The notes under the pieces are model-generated. The model saw nothing but the letters and a program-made list of their open reading frames with translations. It searched no databases and was not told where the DNA came from. 64,000 bases of DNA from Smallanthus sonchifolius (Eukaryota; Streptophyta; Magnoliopsida; Asterales; Asteraceae), in the NCBI GenBank assembly GCA_023525975.1, contig CM042035.1, positions 31,897,001-31,961,000 on the forward strand. The letters run 5' to 3'. Positions within the stretch are counted from its first letter, which is position 1. Each line of letters begins with the position of its first letter. Below are positions 10,263-21,748 of the stretch, piece after piece. Both the position numbers and the translations under genes were made by a program.

Positions 10263-13200
10263 AACAATACTTGGTATGTGGATAGTGGTTGCTCTCGACA
10301 TATGACAGGGAATGTTAGATTGCTTGAGGATGTTAAACAAATTGATGGTGGTTATGTCGCTTTTGCGGGTAATAAAGGCGGGTACATAACTGGACAGGGA
10401 ACGTTAAAGAATGACTAAGTCAAATTTGAAAAGGTGAATTATGTTGAGCAGCTGGAACACAATCTTTTAAGCGTATCACAAGTCTGTGACAAGAAGTTTT
10501 CGTTCCATTTCAACGATGCTGAATGCTACATTTTGAAACCGGGCTTTGTGATTCCTGATGAATGGATTCTCATGAAGGCTCCAAGGAAAAATGACACGTA
10601 TGTCCTTGACATGAGTGTCGCCACTACAACGGATTCAATTCCAACATGTTTACTCTCCAAGGCGTCGGAATCTGATTCAATATTGTGGCACAGGAAGCTA
10701 GCTCACATTAACTACCGGAAGATGAACTACATTGTTAGGAATGATCTGGTTCGTGGGATTCCAAAGATGAAATTCTCAGTTCCTGATGATTGTATTCCTT
10801 GCAAGAAGGGGAAGCAAAGAAAGAAATCTCACAAATCTAAATCGACGAATTCTATCGTAACTCCTTTGGAGTTGTTGCATATGGATTTGTTCGGTCCTAT
10901 CAGTATCAGGAGCATTGGTGGAAAATCGTATTGCTTGGTAGTAACTGATGATTACTCCAGATTTTCATGGGTTAAGTTTCTTTCTTCTAAAGCTGAAACC
11001 ACTGAGTTGGTGCAATACTTAATCCTGGGTTTGGAGAATTTATTCAATCTAAAAGTCAGAAGAATCAGAAGTGACAATGGCAGGGAATTTAAGAATAGAA
11101 AAATGGGCTTATTCTGTCTACAAAGAGGAATTCATCATGAATTCAGTGCGCCATATGTTCCTCAACAAAACGGTGTCGCTGAACGAAAGAACAGGACGTT
11201 GGTCGAAACGGCTCGCACGATGCTTGCAGATTCTAAGCTTCCAATCACCTTTTGGGCTGAAGCTGTGAATACTGCGTGTCACGTTTTGAACAGGGTCTTG
11301 ACCGTCAAGCGACACAACAAGACTTGCTATGAATTGCTGAATAATCGAAAGCCGAATCTGGATTATTTACTACCTTGTGGTAATCCTTGCACCCTATTGA
11401 AAGTTTGAGATGTCCCAACAAAATTCAGTGCGAAGGCTATTGAAAGGATTTTTCTGGGGTATGTGGCGAATTCGACAACCAAGAGGGTTTATAACAAAGA
11501 GACACGCCAAGTTGAAGAATGGTTTCATATTAACTGTTCAAATCGGTCTTTACCACAAATGGTGATTGGTCCGGATTGGGCATTTGATTATGAAAACTTA
11601 TTCAAGTCTTTTCATTTACCTTCTGATATTTCTGATGAAGATGCTGCTATTCTTTATGATTCTTGTCAGGAGGCACAGCACAGTGGATTTCTACCAAATG
11701 CAGTTCCAAATTCATCGATTCCAACTACTTCTGCTCCCGATCCTAATGTTGCTTCTTGTTCAGGTCCACAAGATTCAGAGAGTGAGGAGGATAATGTTAT
11801 TTTTCAAGATTCTTCTGCTGATCCGTTGTTGGGTGATGATCTATTACCTTCGACACAGGCTCAGGGGGAGATTCCTACAAATTTAGCCTCAGAAATCCAA
11901 ATTAATCAAGATTATTCTTACCAGTCTGCCTCTACTCAAGTTGAGGTGTTGCCGGTTCCTGAGGTTGCATCCATCAAGGAACTCAAAGATCATCCGGTGA
12001 AGAATATAATTGGGAATTTACAAGATGGAGTGAAACACGTTCTCTTGTTGACAATACTTGTTTGAATACATGCATTAAAGATTCTGGTGTTCTTGATGAT
12101 TGCTCACATTCATGCTTTGTTTTGCAGGTTGAACCCAAGAATGTTGAGATGGCTTTAAATGACAACAATTGGATAGAAGCTATGTAGGAAGAACTTGCTC
12201 AATTTGACAAACTTAAGGTTTGGAATCTTGTTGATCTTCCGAAAGGTGCGTATCCGATAAGAACAAAATGGGTGTTTAAATGTAAGAAAGACGATCGAGG
12301 TGTCGTGGTACGCAACAAGGCAAGATTAGTTGTCCAGGGCTTCAATCAACAGGAAGGAATTGATTACACCGAGGTTTATGCGCCGGTTGCGAGGCTCGAA
12401 GCTATAAGGCTGATTTTAGCTTTTGCTTCTTTTAAAGGTTTTAAGGTGTTTCAATTAGACGTCAAAAGTGCGTTTTTATATGCAAAGGTCAAGGAGGAAG
12501 TCTATGTATGTCAGCCGCCGGGGTTTGAAGATCCACTAAATCCGAACATGGTTTGAAGGTCAAGGTTTATGCGCCGCTTTTTGCAAATGATTTGTTTGTG
12601 GAAAGATAGACTCGACCTTATTCATAAAGAAATCAGGGGGAGATTACCTACTGGTGCAGATTTATGTGGATGATATTATTTTTGGCTCGACAAATGAAGG
12701 GTTATGCAAAGACTTTGAGGGTGTTATGAAGTCGAAATTTGAAATGTCTGCTATGGGAGAGTTATCGTTTTTCTTAGGTTTACAAGTAAATCAAAAGGAA
12801 GATGGTTTCTTTATTCATCAGTCCAAGTATGTCAAAGATATCTTGAGCCGGTTCAAGATGGAGGACTGTACCCCATATGATACTCCAATTCCGGTCAATC
12901 ATAAGTTGAATTCTGACTCGGATGGAAAAGATGTGGATTGTCGACTTTACAGAGCTATGATTGGATCCCTCATGTACTTAACCGCTTCAAGGTCGGATAT
13001 AATGTTCGCCGTGTGCATCTGTTCCAGATTTCAGGCAAAGCCAAAAGAATCTCACTTAATCGCTGTGAAAAGAATCTTTCGGTATTCAAAAGGAAAACAA
13101 CGTTTGGGGCTATGGTATCCTCATGGTTCTAACTTTGATTTCAATGCTTATACTGATTCTAATTTTGGTGGTTGTTGTCTGGACAGGAAATCTACAACAG

Positions 13201-13607
13201 GTGGTTGCCAGTTCTTAGGTAATCGACTTGTATCCTGGCAATACAAAAAGCAAACCACAGTCTCCATTTCTACATGCGAAGCAGAATACATCGCTGCTGC
13301 AAGTTGTTATTCACAGATCCTGTGGATACAACAGCAATTGAGAGATTACGGTTTGAATTTCACTGGAACCCCTATGTTTATTGATAATAATGCTACTATG
13401 TCCATAACTAATAATCCTGTTAAACATAGTAAAACTAAGCACATCGAAATTCGATATCATTTTATACATGATTGTGCAGAGAAAAGGTTGATTGAGCTGG
13501 TCAAGGTACACACTGATGATAATTTTGCTGATTTGTTTACCAAGGCATCTGATCGTACAAGGTTTGTATTTCTAATTAAAATGATTGGTATGATCAATCC
13601 CGAATAA
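10263..13607 (+). pseudogene. Element B pol: protease, integrase, RT, RNase H
   Basis: Copia-type polyprotein. The protease active site is WYVDSGCS (about 10272-10295). The integrase zinc-binding region (HRKLAH...CIPCKKGK) covers about 10690-10810, and the catalytic core has D in MDLFGP, D in RSDNG and E in NGVAERKNR (10880-11200). RT covers about 12120-13130, with YVDD at 12663-12674. RNase H covers about 13140-13590, with TDSNFGG and STCEAEY. Lesions are TAA 10416, TGA 11406, a one-base loss near 12035, TAG near 12184, and a deletion of several dozen codons plus a frameshift between about 12552 and 12600 that removes the segment before YVDD. Reverse transcription from this copy is therefore excluded. 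Confidence 0.92.
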
Positions 13608-14877
13608 AAGCTTTTCAAAATCAGAACTTCATGGAAAATTTTGTTTTTAATTTCTTTTATTGCTTTATTACATTTCTGCATTTACATTTTAGTCAAAAAG
13701 TACTTAACTTAAAAAAATTCAAAACAAAGTGAAAAATATAAAATTTGACATAATTTGAAGTTAGAGAATAAATGATAGTACATCAGTGATTATTTTATTG
13801 CACATGACCTTAGTAGACCTTTGATTCATGATTGCTTAAAATGAGTTGATTTGATCTAAATTTCAAAGTCTGTATAAATGAGAAATGATAGTGTTTTTGA
13901 ATGCTCTAATTTTTTATAATCTGTTTTTAAATTTGAGTATGAGTTTTGAAACTTGAATTGTCAATAGACTAGAAGCGTTTTGAAATCAATAGTAGTGTGA
14001 AAATTAAATAAGATATGATTATATCTGTGATTTGAATCCATTATATGCATGTGTGTGTGTAAAAGATCATTATCAGATAAAGAATATATGGTTTTGAAGA
14101 ATTTCATGAGACCAACATCAAATTATATCTTTACAACAAATTTATTTCAGTTCACTACACTGCCCATGCCCCGAAAAACATGCAAGGTGTTGTTGAACTA
14201 AGATATGCTTTCAAACCTCTGTTGAAACATATATTCGCCCTTGGATCAGTTAAATACATCATCTAGTCTGACTCCATTGAAGTTTATCCAGATAATAGTT
14301 GGATCCTCATACTTGAATCTGTTGATTCTCTTTATACAGCCAATTTATTAGAATCTTCTGATTCTGAATCATCATGATTCTGAATCATCATGATTCTTAT
14401 ATCCTTTGGGATCTGCTTCTATTCTTGTGCTAAATGAGATAATTTCATCTTGGAAATTGATCTAATCTTAACATAAACTGTATATGTCTTGAAGATAGGG
14501 CAATTTATTTTTCTATTTGGCATATATGTGGGGTACACGATGTTTTTCATCTAAATGGTACTAAATCACATGAATTTGGGATATAAACGCTTATAGTTTC
14601 AAATCTTATAATATTGACAAATTTAAGATTTCTTGCTTTATACTACAAATTCAGTACGAAGTATTGAGCATTTTATAACCTGATCTTATTTACTTTGGAA
14701 TTTATCGCGTATCATTTCAAATATTATTCAAATTGAATGAGTTTCAAAATGAAAAAGATGCAAAGTGCACAAAACTGAGTTGAATGGTTTCATACTATAT
14801 GTTACCCTTTGTTATTGCTAAAATGTGTGATGAATTAATCAGATACTGATATGATCTTCTTACTCATGATGTTAATT

Positions 14878-15055
14878 CAAAAATATGTGATTTCAGTTTA
14901 ATCAGATAAAAATCCAAAAATATGTGTTTCTGTTTGTATAGATAAAATTCAAAAATATGTGATTTCAGTTTAATCAGATAAAAATCCAAAAATATGTGTT
15001 TCTGTTTGTACAGATAAAATCCAAAAATATGTGATTCCGTTTGTATAGATAAAAC
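14878..15055 (+). repeat. Tandem repeat, five units of about 36 bp
   Basis: Units each contain CAAAAATATGTG followed by TT-rich sequence and AGATAAAA; two unit types alternate. The corresponding place in element C (20388-20500) has only about three units, so the copy number changed between the two copies. Confidence 0.8.
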
Positions 15056-15204
15056 TCAAAAAGATTTTGATTTTTATTTTCCATGAAAATTCTAAACTTT
15101 TATTAAAATTGTTCGGGATTGGATTGAATAAGTGTTGCTGACGGAAGTTCAAGATTTGACGGGTTGAAATTGTTAATTTTTTGTTCAAGGCAAAAAAAAT
15201 GTTG

Positions 15205-15930
15205 AAAAGCTATTAAGTTCGCCTGTGTACAGTGAAGCGAACTTAATAAGTTCGCTTAAAAACAGTGAAGCGAACTTAATCTAGTTGTCTGTAGTGAAGC
15301 GAACTTAATCTAGTTGTCTGTAGTGAAGCAAACTTAATCTGATTGTCTGTGGTGAAGCGAACTTATCATGTTCGCCGAAGGCTTGTTAAGCGAACTTAAC
15401 AAGTTCGCCTAAATAAGCGAACTTAATCGGTTTAAGGGTCTAGATCAAGCGAACTTGACAGTCATCGTCTTCATTTACACGAAGCGAACTTGTCTGCAAA
15501 TTTTTCAAAAATTTTTAAACTGTGTTGTTGGTGTTGTTTACTGATTCGATCATAATCCAAATTGAATTGCGAACTCAACCAAGGTAATTTCATTGAATTT
15601 CATCCGTTAAATTGTGAGAATTTGGCAATTTTCATCTCGGTTTCCGTCAAAACTTTAACGGACGGTTTTTGACCTAATTTTGACCGAACTTATAAAAATG
15701 ATCATCCTATTTGGTTGTTAATTGATATTCGACTGATGCTCATTGCTTATTCCATGATTTTATCTCGATTTGCTGATTATTGATCGTCTGTGTTTGAATA
15801 TGAATCGTCACAGGTTCAGGCGAACTTGTTCCAGGCGAACTTGTTCCAAGCGAACTTGTTCCATGCGAGCTTGTTTGAAGCGAACTTGTTATTAAGTTCG
15901 CCTCTTGCACTACTAAGCGAACTTATTAAG
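15205..15930 (+). repeat. Palindrome cluster upstream of element B third ORF
   Basis: More than a dozen GCGAACTT or AAGTTCGC sites, several as complete inverted repeats. A sub-block is repeated three times in tandem near 15275-15360 (unit GTAGTGAAGCGAACTTAATC). The motif is that of the LTR and leader of the same element. Confidence 0.85.
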
Positions 15931-16089
15931 TTCGCCTAGGGACAGGGAGGATTTGGACTTGTGAAAAAAAATTTTGTTTGAAATTTTTTTTGTTTGTTTA
16001 AATTTTTTTTTAACTTTGTTGTTTTGTTTTGTTTTGTTTTGTTCGTATTTGTTATTTTTTCTAATATGTTTGTTGTCCAAATGTTTCAG

Positions 16090-18306
16090 ATGGCTCGACG
16101 TGTCGAATATAAACATAATCAAGTGGCATTGTTAGATCCGAACATGTCCGAGGCTGTAAATTTTTTAGGCATTATAGGATTTTTGAACAGATCATGTCTT
16201 CACGTTGCTTTATCTGCTGATCCTTACATAAGTCTCGTGTACATACAGCAATTTTGGGACACAGTTCATCAAGATACGGACGTTGAACCTCATGTTCTTC
16301 GTGCCACAATTAATAATACCGAGATTGCCATTTCTGAAGAGACGATTCGTGCTGCTCTTGATTTGGGTGGAAATCCTGAAGATCCATTATCTTATCCAGG
16401 AACTCTTATTATGGGTTGTTTTCAACGGATGGGTTATCGTGGGAGACAGAATGATACCCAAGCACGTAAAGGTGGTTTAGTCGGTGAATGGAGGTACTTC
16501 ATGCATGTGATTATTCAATGCATCTCTCCTCGCAAAGCTGGTACCGATGGCTTGAAGATGGCTCTTCAAACGTCTATGGTGGCTTAAACGATGAATAAGC
16601 GATTCAATTTCCCACTTTACTTCTATCGGGAGATGGTCATGCAGATTAATCCGGCTGAAGGTCAAGGATTCTTGATGTATCATCGCTTTATTCAAATGAT
16701 TCTCAATCACCTTATTCAGGATCTTCCACAACATCCTATAAGATTAACTTTGACTCTGATGTCTAAGCCTTCTGATTCTGAAAGGATTACTTTCCTTGAA
16801 TCTCAAGTGCTTACACTACAAACTCGGGTAGCTACTCTTGTATCTACTGATTCCCAACGACAGCTGGTGATTCAGACTCAAGCTCAACAGATAGCTGATA
16901 TGCAAGCATTGGTGACTAAACTCGTTCAGCGTCTTGACGCTCAGGGGGAGTTGAGGATACCTGATACTTGTCACACAGAGTCTATTCAAAGACGTGATGA
17001 TGAAGACAATGATCCTGCTGGAAATATTGAGGGTGGTCGTCAATACACTGACGCTAATCCTATATCAAAGGTTCAGGGGGAGTCGACATCACAATCACTT
17101 GAAGGAAACAAAGATACTTCTGGTACTAATGAAGAAGACATTCTATTATTGGAGTTCTTTCAAGATTCAGAAGAAGAGGAAACTGAAAAGATTGAATGTC
17201 TTGATGACATTGATGATTTATTCAATGACATGGAAGATGATGTGTAGGATAATGAGATAGAAGAAGGAGAAATAGTAGAGATTGAGATAGAGAAAGATAA
17301 AGATAGTGTTACTTATCAAGGCTGTGATGGTCTTAAAGTGCCGTATAACTTCATCCAAGATGATGTTATTCCTGAATTCACTTATGAAGGAGTAACAGAT
17401 TCTATGGACTCTGTTGAAGACGTCACACTGCCTGAAGACAGTGCTGATTCAAAGATGGATACTGATGATGAGAATATTCAATCCGATAAAGATGCTGAAA
17501 CTAAAACTACTCACACTGAGTCTCCAAAGGTTAATGAAGAACCTGTGATGTACAGAGATACAGGGATGACAAGAGAACAGTGGAGAGAAGTTGTAAATAG
17601 TTGGATGAAGGTGCTACCCAAGTCTCCAGCACAACCTGCTCAGAAAGAGAAATATGTGAATAAAGAGCAGTGTGTAGGAAGGATAATAAGTTGGTTCTAT
17701 GATGATGAATCAAAATTATTTGCAATTAAACGATCTGACGGTGTTCAATACTTAAAGCCGGGGATCAAATATTTCACTACCTTGCCGAGGTGTGAAATAA
17801 ATGGTCTAGCTTCAAAGCCACTCATTAATAGATCGAAGAATGGTTTCGCTGATGTGATAGCAAACTTGATCAAGAAAGAAGGTAGTTCAGGAAAGTATGA
17901 TCGGCTGAAACCACAGAAAGGAAAGAGAGTGAAGAACACAGATCCAAAGACTGGGAAAGTGACCTGGAGATACAAGTATAATCCAGTACGTGCCGTACAC
18001 AAGATACCGTTAAAGAAGATTCCTCAAGACTTCCTTGGGAATATGAAATGGTGGTATATTGATGTTAATACTGGTGAAGCAAAGATTGAAGATAAAGACA
18101 ATAAGGTCATTGTATGTTTCTATGATGCAATGAATCTTATAAATTTCTCAAAGAAAGATCAGAGGACGTTGCGAAAGAATGAGATAATGTTCACTGATGA
18201 ATGGAGAGAACAAGGTCTACAGTACAAAAGAGTTTTGGAGATATGCAGAAGATATGGAGTGCATGCTGGCAGCAGATTACCGGATAACTGGAAGAGTTCA
18301 AGATAA
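16090..18306 (+). pseudogene. Element B third ORF (env position, function unknown)
   Basis: One frame of 739 codons from ATG 16090 to TAA 18306, broken by TAA 16585-16587 and TAG 17245-17247. The N-terminal domain (residues 1-220) has conserved SADPYISLVYIQQFWD, DPLSYPGTLIMG and FYREMVMQINPAEGQG. A coiled coil follows (about 16770-16900), then an acidic region (17110-17320) and a C-terminal domain (17560-18200) with WWYIDVNTGEA and NLINFSKKD. Compared with C it lacks about 300 codons between MS and KPSDSERITF (near 16763). I recognise it only as the extra ORF common in SIRE-type elements. No membrane segment is convincing once a true ATG is required. Confidence 0.8.
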
Positions 18307-18337
18307 AGACTGAAGACTGAAGATCAAGCTATTGTCA

Positions 18338-18347
18338 AGGGGGAGTC
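18338..18347 (+). other. Element B polypurine tract
   Basis: AAGGGGGAGTC-type tract abutting the 3' LTR, the plus-strand primer. Confidence 0.88.
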
Positions 18348-18838
18348 TGTTAGGACATAGTTTGTAATGACAAAAGTTGTAATAGTTAGATCTTATGTCT
18401 TTATGTTTTTGTTATGTAAATGTCAAAAGTCACTAAGTGTTTTACAAGTGATCCTAGAGGCGAACTTGTTAAGTTCGCCTAGTCTATCAGAGGCGAACTT
18501 AATAAATTCGCTTAAGTCTAACTGAGGCGAACTTGTTAAGTTCGCTTAAGCTGTTAGAGGCGAACTTAATAAGTTCGCTTATATCAGGTCAGTTAGTTAT
18601 ATATATGTGTGTTTACAGAGTCAGTCATAACGAACGAATGAGAATTGAATAGAACAGAGAAGTCCGATTGAGTCTGTAAACATCATTGTGATTGGAATAC
18701 GAATTGAGAAGTTTATTTACTTGCTTGTTTTGCTTTGTCTTTTATGCGTATAAACGTTGACTCGTTGGATTCCACACTCCGAGTAAACGTCACGTCTTAT
18801 CACGAGATCGATCAGTAGATGCGCCATGGGGACCTACA
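18348..18838 (+). repeat. Element B 3' LTR
   Basis: 491 bp, pair of 6097-6588, followed by the second ATTTA target copy at 18839-18843. One of its four palindromes carries a point change (AATAAATTCG) that breaks the inverted repeat. Confidence 0.95.
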
Positions 18839-19456
18839 ATTTAGAATCATTTGAATAAAGCGAGGATACATCAAAAATCCTTGACCTTCAGCCGGATTAA
18901 TCTGCATGACCATCTCTCGATAGAAGTAAAGTGCAAAATTGAATCGCTTATTCAACGTTAAAGCCACCATTGCAGTTTGAAGAGCCATCTTTAAGCCATC
19001 GGTTCCAGCTTTACGAGGAGAGATGCATTGAATAATCAAATACATGAAGTATCTCCATTCACCGACTAAGCCACCTTTACGTGCTTGTGTATCATTCTGT
19101 CTCCCACGATAACCCATTCTTTGAAAACAACCCATAATAAGAGTACCCGGATATGACAATGGGTCTTCAGCATTACCACCCAAAGCAAGAGCAGCACGAA
19201 CTGTCTCTTCAGATATGGCAATTTCAGTATTATTGACAGTGGCACGAAGAACATGATGTTCTACGTCCGTATCCTGATGAACTGTATCCCAAAATTGTTG
19301 TATGTATACCAAACTGATGTAAGGATCAGCAGATAAAGCAGTATGGAGACGCGAACAGTTCAGAAATCCGATTATTCCTTGAAAATTAACTGCCTCTGAC
19401 ATGTTAAAATCTAACAATGCCACCTGGTTATGCTTATATTCGACACGTCTAGCCAT
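18839..19456 (-). pseudogene. Element C third ORF, N-terminal part
   Basis: Starts at the reverse-strand ATG 19456 (MARRVEYKHNQ) and runs open to element B's target site. It is the uninterrupted equivalent of B's first domain, with DPLSYPGTLIMG and FYREMVMQINPAEG, and without B's stop at 16585. The gene continues at 6096 on the far side of B. An open frame extends upstream of this ATG through a T-rich tract but has no ATG, so I keep 19456 as the start. Confidence 0.85.
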
Positions 19457-21748
19457 CTGAAAACATTCGGACAACAAACACATTAGTAAAAATAACAAAC
19501 ACAAACAAAAATTTAAAAAAAATTTAAAAAAATTTTCTACCACAAAAAAAAATCACAAGTCCAAATACCCTCTGACCCCTAGGCGAACTTAATAAGTTCG
19601 CTTAGTGTTGCAAGAGGCGAACTTATTAAGTTCGCCTGGACAAGTTCGCTTCAAACAAGTTCGCTTGGAACAAGTTCGCCTGAACCTGTGACGATTCAAA
19701 TCCAAACCCAGAATTTCAAAATTCGGCAAATCTGTGATAAAATCTCGAATTAACCATTGTAAACCCAACGACTAGCACCACTAAGTCATTAACAATGAAC
19801 AATTTCAAGATTTAAGTCTGGAAAATCTACAATTTTAGGGCAAACAAATACGGAATGAAAACCGGACTAAAAACTTTGATTTTCTCACAAACGAACGGAC
19901 AAAAATCAGTGAAATTACCGTAGTTGAGTTCGCAAATCAATTTGGAATATGATAGAACCGGCAAACAACTCCAACAACACAGATTAAAAATTTTGAAAAA
20001 ATTTCCAGATAAGTTCGCTTGAAAAATGAAGACGATGACTGTCAAGTTCGCTTGGCCAAGAACCTTAAACACATTAAGTTCGCTTATTTAGGCGAACTTG
20101 TTAAGTTCGCTTAACAAGCCATCAGCGAACATGTTAAGTTCGCTTCACCATCCACAGACAAACAGATTAAGTTCGCTTCACGGTTTTTAAGCGAACTTAT
20201 TAAGTTCGCTTCACTGTACACAGGCAAACTTAATATCTATTCACTTTTGCCTTGAACAAAATTTTACCAACTTCAACCTTTCAAGTCTTGAACTTTCGTC
20301 AGCATCATGTATCCGATCCAATCCCGAACAATTTTAATAAAAGTTTAGAATTTTCATTGAAAATAAAAAACAAAATCTTTTTGAACTTTATCTATACAAA
20401 CGGAAACACATATTTTTGAATTTTTTATCTGTACAAACGGAAACACATATTTTTGGATTTTTATCTGAATAAAGTGAAATCACATATTTTTGAATGAACA
20501 TCATGAGTAAGAAGATCATATCAGTATCCGAGTAGTTCATCACACATTTTAGCAATAACCAAGGGTAACCTATGATATGGAACAATCCAACTCATATTGT
20601 ACTTATGTATCTTTTTTAGTATATGTAAATCATTCAATTTGAATAATATTTGAAATGATACGCGATAAATTTCAAAGTAAATAAGATCAGGTTATGAAAT
20701 GCTCTTTTATTTATACCGAATTTGAAATATAAAGCATGATTTCTTAAATTTGTCAATATTATATGATTTGAAACTATAAGCGTTTATATTCCAAATTCAT
20801 GTGATTTAGTACCATTTTGATGAAACACATCGTGTACCCCACATATATGCCATACAGAAATATAATTTGCACTATCTTCAAGACATATACAGTTTATTTT
20901 AATACTGGATCAATTTCCAAGATGAAATTATCTCATTTAGCACAAGTTTAGAAGCAGATCCTAAAGGATATAAGAATCATGATGATTTAGAATCAGAAGA
21001 TTCTAATGAATTGGCTGAATAGTGAGAATCAACAGATTCAGGTATGAGGATCCAACTATTATTTGGATAAAATTCAATGGAGTCAGACTAGATGATGTAT
21101 CTAACTGATCCAAGGGTGAATATATGTTTCAACAGATTTTGAAAGCATATCTTAGTTCAACAACACCTTGCATGTTTTTCGGGGCATGGGCAGTGAAGTG
21201 AACTGAAATAAATTTGTGTTAAAGATATAATTCGATATTGGTCTCATGAAATTCTTTAAAACCATATATTCTTTATATGATAATGATCTTTTACACACAC
21301 ACACAGGCATATAATGGATTCAAATCACAGATGTAATCATATCATATTTAATTTTCACACTACTATTGATTTCAAAACACTTCTAGTCTATTGACAATTT
21401 AAGTTTCAAAACTCATATACAAATTTAAAAAAAATTATCAAGATTAGAGCATTTAAAACACTATCATTTCTCATTTATGCAGACTTTAAAATTTAGATCA
21501 AATCAATTCAATATAAACAATCATTTATTAAAGGACTACTAAGGTCGTGTGAAATGAACCAATCACTGATGTACTATCATTTCTTCTCTAACCTCAAATG
21601 ATATCAAATTTTATATTTTTCAATTTGTTTTGACTTTTTATAAATTAAGAACTTTTTGACTGAAATGTAAATGCAGAAATGTAATAAAGCAATAAAAGAA
21701 ATTAAAAAAAAACAAAATTTTCCATGAAATTCTGATTTTGAAAAGCTT
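19457..21748 (-). other. Element C spacer between pol and third ORF
   Basis: Non-coding counterpart of 13608-16089. It holds a CGAACTT palindrome cluster (about 19580-20235), about three tandem units (20388-20500) and otherwise A+T-rich DNA with no ORF that I trust. Confidence 0.8.

Larger units (their letters stand above)
13608..16089 (+). other. Element B spacer between pol and third ORF
   Basis: About 2.5 kb without coding potential, A+T-rich and homologous to 19457-21748 of element C. It contains a tandem repeat (14878-15055) and a long cluster of CGAACTT palindromes and half-sites (15205-15930). It ends in a T-rich tract just before the third ORF. Confidence 0.8.
6097..18838 (+). mobile_element. 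Element B: near-complete SIRE-type Ty1/copia retrotransposon
   Basis: 12,742 bp with LTRs of 492 and 491 bp (about 12 substitutions and one indel, 2.4%), perfect 5-bp target duplication, PBS, gag (7143-10223), pol (10263-13607), spacer, third ORF (16090-18306) and polypurine tract. It lies inside the third ORF of element C, in opposite orientation. The lineage is shown by the long gag with two separated CCHC knuckles, the copia order PR-IN-RT-RH and the large ORF after pol. Frameshifts, nonsense codons and an RT deletion make it defective, yet all cis signals for mobilisation remain. Confidence 0.95.

Noticed and set aside
15994..16089. Hydrophobic N-terminal leader of the third ORF as an envelope signal peptide
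   Set aside because: The open frame upstream of ATG 16090 begins only with TTG, and in element C with GTG. The hydrophobic residues come from a T-rich untranslated tract, so the ATG at MARRVEY is the better start.
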